Assembly: GCF_029852145.1 (NCBI RefSeq)
Contig: NC_079974.1
Coordinates: forward strand, 14,817,582-14,881,581
Length of the DNA: 64,000 nucleotides
Source of the DNA: Microplitis mediator
Taxonomy: Eukaryota; Arthropoda; Insecta; Hymenoptera; Braconidae
Direction of reading: 5' to 3'
Shown here: positions 33,874 to 45,361 of the stretch, piece after piece
How positions within the stretch are numbered: position 1 is the first letter of the stretch
Layout: each line of letters opens with the position of its first letter
Position numbers and translations under genes: made by a program
The notes under the pieces: model-generated
Told to the model about the DNA's origin: nothing
What the model saw: the letters and a program-made list of their open reading frames with translations, nothing else
Database searches by the model: none

Positions 33874-34581
33874 CACGGAAAAAAATGAACTATATAAATT
33901 GAGAATGACAAGTTATATAATGATAAAGTGATTAGTAAATACCATCATTCTAAATAGTAATTTTTTCGTTTATGATTCAAATGTGAATAATTACAGGATA
34001 AGTATGAAAATTTATTGTCTATGTACCCTCGCATTTTTGAATCACGGTGGAAACACGGTGGGTTTGTTCCATTTTACCACTGTGATTACGCGGTGAATCC
34101 ACCGTGATTCCACGGTGGGTTGCCCACTGTGTATACACGGTGTTCCCACTGTGATTACGCGGTGGATACATCGTGGAACCACGGTGGTGAAATAGCAAAA
34201 AACCACCGTGGAATCACGGTGAATGCACCGTGTAATCACAGTGGGAACACCGTGTATACACAGTGGTCAACCCACCGTGGAATCACGGTGGATACACCGC
34301 GTTATCACAGTGGATACACTGTGTATACCTGGTGGTGAAATGGAACAAACCCACCGTGTAACCACGGTGGATCCACGGTGTTTACACTTCCACGGTGTTT
34401 CCACCGTGATTCAAATCTGCGAGGGTAAGAAAAATTACTATTTGAACTTTAAAAATCGTAACTGATCCTTAGAAAATAGACGACACGCATTATAAAATTT
34501 ACTATTTGAATGTTAAAATTTCCCATATTGACAACCGGGTTATAATTTCAAATAGTAATTAGTAAAGTTTTTTTTTCCGTG
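33874..34581. mobile_element. CACGGAAAAAAATGAAC element, TSD AA
   Basis: Ends CACGGAAAAAAATGAAC and GTTTTTTTTTCCGTG, flanked by AA (33,872-33,873; 34,582-34,583). Subterminal motifs ATTACTATTTGAA recur in both orientations. The interior carries the CCCTCGCA element. Confidence 0.7.
34026..34425. mobile_element. CCCTCGCA element built of CACGGTGG sites, TSD TA
   Basis: Exactly 400 bp, ends CCCTCGCATTTTTGAATCAC / GTGATTCAAATCTGCGAGGG, TA on both sides (34,024-34,025; 34,426-34,427). Nearly the whole interior is alternating CACGGTGG and CCACCGTG half-sites, over two dozen by eye, mirrored around about 34,200. Open frames of 65, 72 and 80 codons across it are artefacts of the array. Confidence 0.8.
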
Positions 34582-34749
34582 AAGCAATTTAATGAAGTTT
34601 ATTCCAAGATATCGATAATTTTTTTTTTTATACCCAAGTTGTACTTATTATTAACTTAAAATAAAAATCAAAATGGGATAAACTAATATTTTCTTTAAAT
34701 AATAAGCATTTTAAAGACAAGCCTATATGTATGTATTACTGCGGACCGA

Positions 34750-34945
34750 AAGTGTTTTCCCGAGTCGAAATATAGCGCCTACATTGATCCTCCTAGTCCT
34801 AGATAGTTCCTACTCTGAGCCTCTAAGTCCGACTAGCTCCGATATTGAACCCCGAAGTCTGACTACTTCGCGAGAGGTCCGACTTTGAACCCCCAAGTCC
34901 GACTGCTTCGCGAGACGTCCGACTTTGAACCCCCAAATCCGATAA
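34750..34945. repeat. 40-bp GC-rich minisatellite
   Basis: Tandem units of 40 bp on TGAACCCCCAAGTCCGACTG / CTTCGCGAGACGTCCGACTT: two clear units (about 34,844-34,923) plus degenerate flanking ones. Much more GC-rich than its surroundings. Confidence 0.65.
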
Positions 34946-35216
34946 AATTAAATTTATCATGTAATGATAAATAATTTTTGATCAAGAATAATAAAAAATC
35001 AATTAATCATAACAAAAATTGTTGTCCATATGTACCTATGATGTACATCTGTTCTATTGATGATTTATACATACTTTAAATTTTTACTATTGCAATAGCA
35101 TGATGCAATTTAATTTGTTTTAACTTCATTTAGATATCATTATAATATTCTATTCTATAAGAGTGTTCAGCAATAATTAAGTGTTAATTTTCAAAGCAAT
35201 AGTGAATAAAAACATA

Positions 35217-37357
35217 CACGGGAAAAAATGCTGGAGTAGAATTTACTACACCAAACTAGTAAAAATTTTACTACACTTTATGGTCGCCGCAATGACAACT
35301 GTAGTAACATAAGCCACAGTGTGCATGATATTTTACTACCATAGGAGTTCTGCTTACTACTGTAATGTGGTAAAACTTTGTAGTTTCCACAACTACTCAA
35401 TGTAGTATAAAATACTTATTTTGTGGTTTTGGGAACCACACAATTTTATATAAATTGGTATCTGTTACTATTTTTGGAGTATACAATACCAGATTACTTG
35501 TACAATCTACTCCAATGTGTGGTAAAATGATCGAAAGAAGAAAATAACAGCGCCACCTAAAACTTTTTTACTCCATTCTGTGGGTATCCTCAACTTGTGT
35601 CAGTGTGTTTAATATTATAAATAATATTATAAAACATTATAAATAATAATTTATATAGGGGAAGGGGGGGGGCAAAAGGGGGTAGGGTAGGCAATCGGGG
35701 TACCCCCAAAATTTTATGGAAAAAAAAATTTTTTTTTTTTTCGTCTAATTACTATAAATCCGATATATTTTCGTATTTTTAGCCCTACGCATGACACCTA
35801 GGGCTAAGTGGACCAGCCGGAAATTCTGAAAACATAATTCTTTAATATTTTTCTCGTCAAATTAAAAAAAATTAAATATCTTAATCCATTTTTCGGCTGA
35901 TTTTCTACAGCTGGGGCAGATTTGGCCACTAAAAATATTCGAAAATAATATTTTATTTTTTAATTGATAAAATTTTTTAAGTAATTCCAAATAATCTGTA
36001 ATTAAAAAAATCAAAAAACACGTTTTTTTGGGTTCGAAATAATGACAAATACGAAATATAGAATTGTTTTTTTTTATTAAATAACAATTAGTAATTAAGC
36101 TAATCGAGGGGAAACGATTTATTACACCTAAAAAATTTTTTTTTGAGTAATATAGAACCAAAAATAGTTGTCAAGAGAAAGAAATACATTCTTAATGATG
36201 AAAACAATTTAAAAAATACAAAAAAATTCTCATTTTTTGGAAAGAGGCCTCTCTGCCCCATAAAAAATTTTTTTTTTTGCCTCCGTATCCACCAATGATG
36301 TGAAATGTAATTTTTCTATATGTATATTACATATAAAATATTTAATTTAATGAAATTTGATCAATTTTCAGAAATTTTTTTTTCCAACTTTTTTTAAGGG
36401 TACCCCTTTTTGCCCGTCAAAAATAAAAATTTTATTTTGCAACGGCAGCTTAAAATTTTGTCTATTTACCGTGAATGCCATTAGAAACAAAAAGATTTAG
36501 CGTATTTAAGTCCTCTAAAACTTAGTATTTCCTTAGGTACCCCCTTTTGCCCCCCCTTCCCCTAATTAAAAATATTTATATATATAATTGAAAATCGAGG
36601 CGTGCAATTATAATATATATAATTTAAAATAAATATATATATAAAAAATATAATACAAAAAAATTTGTTTTGTATTACCTGTCATTCTTCCTCTTGCTTA
36701 CCTCACCTACAACTTCTTCTATAAAATTTTATTTCTATGCTCTTATCAGTGAATCCTGATTTTAATGCAATTTTTTAAATCATTGCCTATTGAGTATTTG
36801 TTATTTATTAGAATTATAACTTTTAAAACCATGTTTTTTATATTTTCTATTAATAAAAATTTATACTTAATTATTCTAAGTTTATGCTTATACAAGAATT
36901 TATAGATTACAAATATATTTTTAAAATTATCCTTATCAGATATTGATAAAATGTAGGCTTTTGAAATTTGAGTCCTTATTATTTTAAGTTATTCATTAAT
37001 AAATTCTTTTTTATATCATTTTAATTTGATATACTGTAAGTCCGAAGAATCTAAGATTAATTTTTATATTTTTATAACGTTTTCAATATCATAAAAACTA
37101 ATGATCGTTAACTAACAGATATTAAATTAATACATTACGAATAAAATATATTCTACTATGTTGTGGAGTAAAATGAACCACAGTGGTTATTTAATACAAG
37201 TTCTTATTACTACTTACTGTAGTAAATGGTACTACAGGTTGTGTACTACAGTGTACTAGTAACTGTTACTAAACGTGTAGTTATCCTATATATTACTAGT
37301 CAGTGTAGTAAATGGAACTCCATTTGTAGTAAATTTAACTACACATTTTTTTCCGTG
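35217..37357 (-). mobile_element. CACGGAAAAAAATGTGTAG element, copy 2 (inverted)
   Basis: The same element as 17,569-19,712 in opposite orientation, near-identical throughout, including the GGGGAAGG element (35,658-36,562) and its 99-codon frame (35,862-36,161 minus). Flanks are ATA/ATA, a 3-bp match rather than the 2 bp of other copies. Confidence 0.8.
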
Positions 37358-37434
37358 ATAGATCAAGAAAAAAATTCGGAAGACAATGTTTTTCTTGATC
37401 CAAGTTAACTGTTATTTTCTGTGTGCCCTAACAG

Positions 37435-37612
37435 ACCTACTTTACGGTAAATTCACCATAAATTACGGTACATTCACCATATTTGACGGTAAAGGCGCCA
37501 TAATTTACGGTGACTCCCACTGAAGTTGTAAGGTAGGTTTACCGTAAAATATGGTAAATTTACCGTAATCCCTTATAGGAAAAAAATGTTTTACGGCGGG
37601 ACCTGTCTTGGC
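37435..37612. repeat. TTTACGGTAAA array, CCCTAACAGACC end
   Basis: Begins CCCTAACAGACCTACTTTAC, close to the 2,387-2,579 family; the possible right end GGGACCTGTCTTGG is diverged. The interior repeats TTTACGGTAAATTCACCAT. Probably a decayed CCCT-type element. Confidence 0.4.
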
Positions 37613-37619
37613 ACAATAT

Positions 37620-37915
37620 TGGGCTACCGAGCCTCGATTTGCTAGTCTTGTCCCAAGAGTTTGCCAATCCTCGACTCCCGAGCCTCGGTTTGCTAGTCTT
37701 AGCTCAAAAGTCTGCCAATTTCCGACTCCCGAGCCTCGGTTTGCTAGTCTTGGCTCAAAAGTCTGCCAATTTCCGACTACCGAGCCTCGGTTTGCTAGTC
37801 TTGGTCCAAGCGTTTGCCAATCCTCGACTCCCGAGCCTTAGGTTGCTAATCTTGGCCCAAGAGCTAGACTATCTTTGACTACCGAGCTTCGGCTTGCTAG
37901 TCTCGGCCTACAAGT
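37620..37915. repeat. 51-bp minisatellite
   Basis: Five to six tandem units of about 51 bp containing GAGCCTCGGTTTGCTAGTCT and GTCTGCCAATTTCCGACTCC. Because 51 is a multiple of 3, two frames stay open and give 17-residue repeats (77 and 79 codons). No start context, splice site or non-repeat coding sequence supports a gene. Confidence 0.8.
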
Positions 37916-37976
37916 CAATTTTCTATCAAATTTGTTCGAGTTCGCTAATAATTGTATTTTTATTTGAGTTCAAATA

Positions 37977-39991
37977 CACTGGTCACAGAAATTAAGGGAT
38001 AGAAAAAAAATCCGAAATTTTTAGGTGATTTTCAACATGCTGTAACTCGGTGAAAAATGGTCGTATAAAAAAAATAAAAAAAGCAAATTGTAGCCTCAAG
38101 TTTCTAGTTTTCAGATCTGGACCTCAAAATTTTTTATCATGTACGATTCCGGAGTAATCATAAGAAAACCAACGAAAAAAAAAATTTCAAAATTTTTGCT
38201 GGTCTTTCAATACCTCTATGGGCGACAATAAATTTTTTTGAATAATCCGACTGTCTGACTTTTCTCGGAAATTTTATGCCCTTTAATTTGGTGGCCTTAA
38301 AAAGTCTCTACGACGATTTGGCGCCGAGTTATCATTGATCAAAGCAAAAAAGTCCATTTTGGCTTTGATAATCAATAACTCCGGATGTATTGGTCGTACA
38401 GAGAATAGAAGTAGGGTTTTGAAAACTGGAAAACATTTTCTATAGGGCAAAATTAGTGGCATTTGATAGGAAAATTTTTTTTAAAGCGATATTGTTTGGT
38501 AAAAAACAGGTCAAAATTCACAAATTTAAGGATATTCGGAAATCTTGCTATAACTTTGGATATAACGGATAAACAAAGGATATCTTCGACTTTTTTTCAA
38601 CCTCAAAGTGTCCTGAAAAAACCCTGAAAATTTCAAATCGCTGCGATTTTTCTTTCTTAGTGCCCCGAAGCTTTAAATTTATCGATTTTGTCAAAAATCA
38701 CCATAATTGGTAGTTTCTCGGTTTTTGTTCATTTTTTCGATTTGAAAATTTTTTTTTTACCGATAATCTTCATTTCTTTAATCAAAAAGATCGATTATCG
38801 AAAAAAATTGAAAAAAAAAATTTTTCAAAAAATTTTTTTTTTCAAAAATTTTTTTTTTTTTGTTGTATCTGTAATGATTTATCACTGTCAAAAAAAATTC
38901 CTAAAATTTTTGTTACCGCTGTAACTGCATCTGCTTTAAATGTTAACTTAACAAACATACGCTTTGGGTAACTCTAATGCCGGCGGTAAAAAAAATTTTA
39001 GGAATTTTTTTTGACAATGATAAATCATTGCAGATACAACAAAAAAAAAAAAATTTTGAAAAAAAAAAATTTTTGAAAAAAAAAATTTTGAAAAAAAAAA
39101 ATTTTTGAAAAAAAAAATTTTGAAAAAAAAAAAATTTTTTGAAAAATTTTTTTTTTCAATTTTTTTCGATAATCGATCTTTTTGATTAAAGAAATGAAGA
39201 TTATCGGTAAAAAAAAAATTTTCAAATCGAAAAAATGAACAAAAACCGAGAAACTACCAATTATGGTGATTTTTGACAAAATCGATAAATTTAAAGCTTC
39301 GGGGCACTAAGAAAGAAAAATCGCAGCGATTTGAAATTTTCAGGGTTTTTTCAGGACACTTTGAGGTTGAAAAAAAGTCGAAGATATCCTTCGTTTATCC
39401 GTTATATCCAAAGTTATAGCAAGATTTCCGAATATCCTTAAATTTGTGAATTTTGACCTGTTTTTTACCAAACAATATCGCTTTAAAAAAAATTTTCCTA
39501 TCAAATGCCACTAATTTTGCCTTATAGAGAATGTTTTCCAGTTTACAAAACCCTACTTCCATTCTCTGTACGACCAATACATCCGGAGTTATTGATTATC
39601 AAAGCCAAAATGGACTTTTTTGCTTTGATCAATGATAACTCGGCGCCAAATCGTCGTAGAGACTTTTTAAGGCCACCAAATTAAAGGGCATAAAATTTCC
39701 GAGAAAAGTCAGACAGTCGGATTATTCAAAAAAATTTATTGTCGCCCATAGAGGTATTGAAAGACCAGCAAAAATTTTGAAAATTTTTTTTTCGTTGGTT
39801 TTCTTATGATTACTCCGGAACCGTACATGATAAAAAATTTTGAGGTCCAGATCTGAAAACTAGAAACTTGAGGCTACAATTTGCTTTTTTTTTTTTTTTT
39901 TATACGACCATTTTTCACCGAGTTACAGCATGTTGAAAATCACCTAAAAATTTCGGATTTTTTTTCTATCCCTTAATTTCTGTGACCAGTG
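37977..39991. mobile_element. CACTGGTCACAGAAATTAAG palindrome, TSD TA
   Basis: A palindrome of about 2.0 kb with arms of nearly 1 kb meeting around 38,950. TA flanks both ends (37,975-37,976; 39,992-39,993). CACTGGTCA-type ends with TA duplication are common in Tc1/mariner-related elements. The centre is rich in A/T homopolymers. A diverged single arm is at about 47,000-47,363. Confidence 0.8.
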
Positions 39992-40064
39992 TAACTTTAA
40001 ACAGTAAATATCATGATTTTATTATTATTTTAAAATTTCACATATTTCATAATTACAACACACA

Positions 40065-40264
40065 CACAAAAAAAAAATTCTCGACTGAAGGTAAATATTC
40101 TTGATTCAAGAAAATTTTTTTGGAGACCTAAATTTTCTCAGATAAAGTAGAAATCTTCTCCAACCAAGACGAATTCTCTTGGCTCAAGAAAATCTTGACT
40201 TGGTTCCCGAAAACGTTTGTCTTCAAAAATATTTTCTTGACTCAAGATATCTGTTTTTTCTGTG
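40065..40264. mobile_element. CACAAAAAAAAAATTCTCG element, copy 2
   Basis: A 200-bp sequence nearly identical to 30,115-30,314, ending TTTTTTCTGTG and flanked by CA (40,063-40,064; 40,265-40,266), though the left CA lies in a short CA run. Confidence 0.7.
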
Positions 40265-40311
40265 CAGCAAAATAACAAATGGTACTTTAAAACCTCCAGC
40301 TCCTATGAATA

Positions 40312-40500
40312 GCCTCACAGCCTAGTGGATAAGAGACGCCTAGCAGCCATAAAGGACCAGGTTCGAGACCCAGCAAATCAAAAAAACCTATTTCCATCGG
40401 TGCACTCGATTTCTCGATGTCCGAATTTATCTCCATATGTTACCATCACGCACATGATTACCGATATAATTTTTTTTTTTTAAATTTACTTTTAATAAAT
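40312..40500 (+). mobile_element. tRNA-like SINE head
   Basis: GCCTCACAGCCTAGTGGATA...GACCAGGTTCGAGACCCAGC (40,312-40,375) has an A box (TAGTGGATAAGAG) and a perfect B box (GGTTCGAGACC) but no matched acceptor stem. A unique body of about 100 nt follows, then a T-run and AT-rich DNA. Probably a tRNA-derived SINE or tRNA pseudogene; target duplications not identified. Confidence 0.5.
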
Positions 40501-40527
40501 ATAGGTGCTTTATTATTTAGCAAGAGC

Positions 40528-40672
40528 TTTAGCACAATACTGGCACTCGATATTGGGTCAATACTTAGATGTAGTCTTGGCACATTACTGACATTCGATA
40601 TTGGGACAATATTAAGATGCAGTCTCGGCACAATACTGGTATTCGATATCGGGTCAGGATAGAATGTCAGGC
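40528..40672. repeat. 48-bp tandem repeat, three units
   Basis: Three diverged units of 48 bp starting GGCACAATACTGGCACTCGA and continuing TATTGGGTCAATACTTAGAT. The 81-codon plus frame and 73-codon minus frame over it reflect the multiple-of-three period. Confidence 0.75.
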
Positions 40673-41940
40673 CTGGCATGAAGTTATCATCCCGATACTC
40701 AAATAAACTTGGGCCAGGCTTGAATTTCTAGCTTGGCCCAGAATTAGTAAGTATTGGGCCAAGTCTCAACCAAGTCTGGGCCCGTCGTCATTCCCTACAC
40801 GGAAAAAAATGTGTAGTTAAATTTACTACAAATGGAGTTCCATTTACTACACTGACTAGTAATATATAGGATAACTACACGTTTAGTAACAGTTACTAGT
40901 ACACTGTAGTACACAACCTGTAGTACCATTTACTACAGTAAGTAGTAATAAGAACTTGTATTAAATAACCACTGTGGTTCATTTTACTCCACAACATAGT
41001 AGAATATATTTTATTCGTAATGTATTAATTTAATATCTGTTAGTTAACGATCATTAGTTTTTATGATATTGAAAACGTTATAAAAATATAAAAATTAATC
41101 TTAGATTCTTCGGACTTACAGTATATCAAATTAAAATGATATAAAAAAGAATTTATTAATGAATAACTTAAAATAATAAGGACTCAAATTTCAAAAGCCT
41201 ACATTTTATCAATATCTGATAAGGATAATTTTAAAAATATATTTGTAATCTATAAATTCTTGTATAAGCATAAACTTAGAATAATTAAGTATAAATTTTT
41301 ATTAATAGAAAATATAAAAAACATGGTTTTAAAAGTTATAATTCTAATAAATAACAAATACTCAATAGGCAATGATTTAAAAAATTGCATTAAAATCAGG
41401 ATTCACTGATAAGAGCATAGAAATAAAATTTTATAGAAGAAGTTGTAGGTGAGGTAAGCAAGAGGAAGAATGACAGGTAATACAAAACAAATTTTTTTGT
41501 ATTATATTTTTTATATATATATTTATTTTAAATTATATATATTATAATTGCACGCCTCGATTTTCAATTATATATATAAATATTTTTAATTAGGGGAAGG
41601 GGGGGCAAAAGGGGGTACCTAAGGAAATACTAAGTTTTAGAGGACTTAAATACGCTAAATCTTTTTGTTTCTAATGGCATTCACGGTAAATAGACAAAAT
41701 TTTAAGCTGCCGTTGCAAAATAAAATTTTTATTTTTGACGGGCAAAAAGGGGTACCCTTAAAAAAAGTTGGAAAAAAAAATTTCTGAAAATTGATCAAAT
41801 TTCATTAAATTAAATATTTTATATGTAATATACATATAGAAAAATTACATTTCACATCATTGGTGGATACGGAGGCAAAAAAAAAAATTTTTTATGGGGC
41901 AGAGAGGCCTCTTTCCAAAAAATGAGAATTTTTTTGTATT

Positions 41941-42069
41941 AGTAGATTTCATAAAAATCTAACTATTGTATTTGTCCTCATGATGGAATTTTTGAAAAAT
42001 TTTGCTACCTCTCAACTCAGCTCGACGAGCTGAGTCAGGAAATACATTCAGTTCAAAAGTTTATATATG

Positions 42070-42110
<41 letters not shown>

Positions 42111-43477
42111 ACGCGCCGTTCTCCAACGATAGCATCCGCAATTCTACACCGATCTTAATGAAACTTAGTATACTTATTCTATGGACGATTACCTTGAATG
42201 AGTTCGAAGATGAGCCATTTCGGCCAATAAGTTTAGAAGTTATAGTTAATTGAAATTTTGCAAAATTTTCAAAAAAAATTTGTTTGCTGCTCTAACTGGA
42301 TGTAACTTCTGAACGGTAAGATATAGCTTATTTTCGTTTGTTCTATGTGAAAGCTCGTCCGATTGCCTACAATTTTGACTATACAGCTCATTAATTTGAC
42401 CATTTTTTCTAGTAGATAAATGGTTTTGAACATTTACAAAATATTATAAAAACTAATTTTATGCGGGTTTTCACTTTGATCATAGCCACAATTTCACACC
42501 GATCACCTTGAAACTTAGTATACGTATTTTGTGGGTGACTACCTTGTTCGAGTTTGAAAATGAGCTCAATTGGTCCATTAGTTTAGAAGTTATAGCATTT
42601 CTAAATTTTCAAAATGTCCAAAATTCATATATTTTTATTTATTCTTCCTTCAATATCTTTTGAATGTGATAACTTATCGACTTTACATCAAATCCATCTG
42701 AAAGCTCTTTGAATAAGCTTTAATTTTCATGCCTATATATATGCCTAGACCACTGGAATTACTTATTTTACCATTCATTCAATGAAATTTTGCTATTGCA
42801 TTAGTTCTCCTACTCCTTAGTACATTCATGGAGCTACTTAAATTCATATAATCGCAGTGTGACACTTATAAAATCCATACATCTCAATTCAGTGGGTATA
42901 TATAATTTTGTTTTATCGACAGTGTATAAATGATATGATATATCAATAACAAGATTAACATTAGTTATGATGATAATATTCTCTATATCTACTCGTCGTT
43001 CGATATTCTAATAGGTTTTTTATTTCAAATATTAGTACTAATTTCAAGTATGACACTTTGATGTATCGCAATCAATTTTTAATCTTAGAATATTTTATTA
43101 GTAGATTTCATTGAAAGCAAATTATCGGCTTTGTCCTTATGGTAGAATTCTCGAGCCCTAAAACCATAATCTTTCATAATTTTTCGAATAGGGTCCGGAA
43201 TACCATTGGTCCAATAGTTTGAATATATGCATACGAATCTTTAAATAACGTCAAATCAAAACATATAGTGCATTATCAAAAATTCTTCTGAAGCTCAGTT
43301 AGTTAGCTTCAATTTTTGGCATTATACTTATAATTTTTGGATTTCTTTTGTTTTAAGAATTTTTAAGAAAATGTAAAAAAAAATTTGATTTTATTATCAA
43401 CTTTTATTTTAACAGTGAAAAAAATTAAACAATGAGAAATCTACTTCCATTTCGGCTGCCGAATGGCCTTTTTTTTT
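41941..43477 (+). mobile_element. AGTAGATTTC HINE-like element
   Basis: Exact boundaries come from comparison with copies 1 and 2: inserted in the T-run after GAGAATTTTTTTGTATT. Starts AGTAGATTTCATAAAAATCT. Near the right end is the inverted GAAATCTACTT, then a hairpin TTCGGCTGCCGAA and ATGGCC. The core has a (TA)n tract (about 42,063-42,108). Subterminal inverted repeat, 3' hairpin, core microsatellite and T-run target again fit a HINE/Helentron-like architecture. Confidence 0.6.
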
Positions 43478-43904
43478 TTAAATTGTTTTCATCATTAAGA
43501 ATGTATTTCTTTCTCTTGACAACTATTTTTGGTTCTATATTACTCAAAAAAAAATTTTTTAGGTGTAATAAATCGTTTCCCCTCGATTAGCTTAATTACT
43601 AATTGTTATTTAATAAAAAAAAACAATTCTATATTTCGTATTTGTCATTATTTCGAACCCAAAAAAACGTGTTTTTTGATTTTTTTAATTACAGATTATT
43701 TGGAATTACTTAAAAAATTTTATCAATTAAAAAATAAAATATTATTTTCGAATATTTTTAGTGGCCAAATCTGCCCCAGCTGTAGAAAATCAGCCGAAAA
43801 ATGGATTAAGATATTTAATTTTTTTTAATTTGACGAGAAAAATATTAAAGAATCATGTTTTCAGAATTTCCGGCTGGTCCACTTAGCCCTAGGTGTCATG
43901 CGTA

Positions 43905-44789
43905 CACGGAGAAAAAAATATTGCTCCTCGAACGATCTAAAGTATAGTAACTCGTAGATCGTTACCACAACAATACGTATGCTTATGGTAACAATACCGT
44001 ATCGTTCCAGTAACTATCTATTCGATAGCTGTGAGCCCTATACGACTTTCCGTAGTCGTCATCTCACACGGCACCACCTAACCTATTTAAGCATCCATTT
44101 TCGCGCCAACTTTTGAATATTGTATAATTGTTGCTAGCAGACGTTTAATAAAAAAAATAGTGTAAAAAATAATTGTGATGTTGAAATATGGACCCACGGG
44201 TAATTAATAAATTAACAGAGTAGAATCTCCGTAACTATGTTGACATATTTATTGATAAGTGTTTTTTTATGCTTTTTGTAATCAAATATACATTCATAAC
44301 CAAAAATCTAAATATTATATATAGTCGACGTTTTATAATTTAAATGTGATACGTAAATAGAAGAAAAATAATTAATAAACAAATGAGATCTGAATTAATA
44401 TTGAATTTAAAATTAAATTACTAATAAATAAATTCAAAAAATTAAAAGATATATTTTATTAAAAGATATAAGATTATATTTATATTTAAAATTTATTTTG
44501 ACTATAACTAACTAATAAATCAGTTTTATAAATTATTTTATTTAATTAAAGTTATTTGCTTATCATTTATTTATGAATGATAAAGGTTTTTAAATATCTC
44601 ATATAATTTGCAACGCGCGTGACGTCAGATAGGGCTCAGAACGATACCGTATAGGTATCAGAGCTATCCACCGTATTGTTGTCAGAACGATACAGTAGAT
44701 CGTTGCAGTAACAATCTAGTAGATAACTATAGCGTATTGTTACTGTAACTATACAGTATACTTCTGAGAACAATATTTTTTTCTCCGTG
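43905..44789. mobile_element. CACGGAGAAAAAAATATTG element, TSD TA
   Basis: 885 bp with ends CACGGAGAAAAAAATATTG / CAATATTTTTTTCTCCGTG, flanked by TA (43,903-43,904; 44,790-44,791). The empty site GTCATGCGTAGGGCTAAAAA is intact in copy 1 (about 19,131-19,150) and copy 2, so the 2-bp duplication is certain. Subterminal motifs include AACGATAC and GTATCGTT in both orientations. Confidence 0.9.
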
Positions 44790-45361
44790 TAGGGCTAAAA
44801 ATACGAAAATATATCGGATTTATAGTAATTAGACGAAAAAAAAAAAAAATTTTTTTTCCATAAAATTTTGGGGGTACCCCGATTGCCTACCCTACCCCCT
44901 TTTGCCCCCCCCCCTTCCCCTATATATATTATTATTTATAATGTTTTATAATATTATTTATAATATTAAACACACTGACACAAGTTGAGGATACCCACAG
45001 AATGGAGTAAAAAAGTTTTAGGTGGCGCTGTTATTTTCTTCTTTCGATCATTTTACCACACATTGGAGTAGATTGTACAAGTAATCTGGTATTGTATACT
45101 CCAAAAATAGTAACAGATACCAATTTATATAAAATTGTGTGGTTCCCAAAACCACAAAATAAGTATTTTATACTACATTGAGTAGTTGTGGAAACTACAA
45201 AGTTTTACCACATTACAGTAGTAAGCAGAACTCCTATGGTAGTAAAATATCATGCACACTGTGGCTTATGTTACTACAGTTGTCATTGCGGCGACCATAA
45301 AGTGTAGTAAAATTTTTACTAGTTTGGTGTAGTAAATTCTACTCCAGCATTTTTTCCCGTG

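Larger units (their letters stand above)
40798..45361 (+). mobile_element. CACGGAAAAAAATGTGTAG element, copy 3, TSD TA, twice interrupted
   Basis: The same element as 17,569-19,712, flanked by TA (40,796-40,797; 45,362-45,363). It has two extra insertions absent from copies 1 and 2: 41,941 to about 43,477 (AGTAGATTTC family) and 43,905-44,789 (CACGGAG family). The inner GGGGAAGG element spans 41,593-44,920 with these interruptions; the 99-codon frame is at 43,529-43,828. Confidence 0.85.

Noticed and set aside
34042..34465. Open frames of 65, 72 and 80 codons over the CACGGTG array
   Set aside because: Open on both strands because of the mirrored array; not coding.
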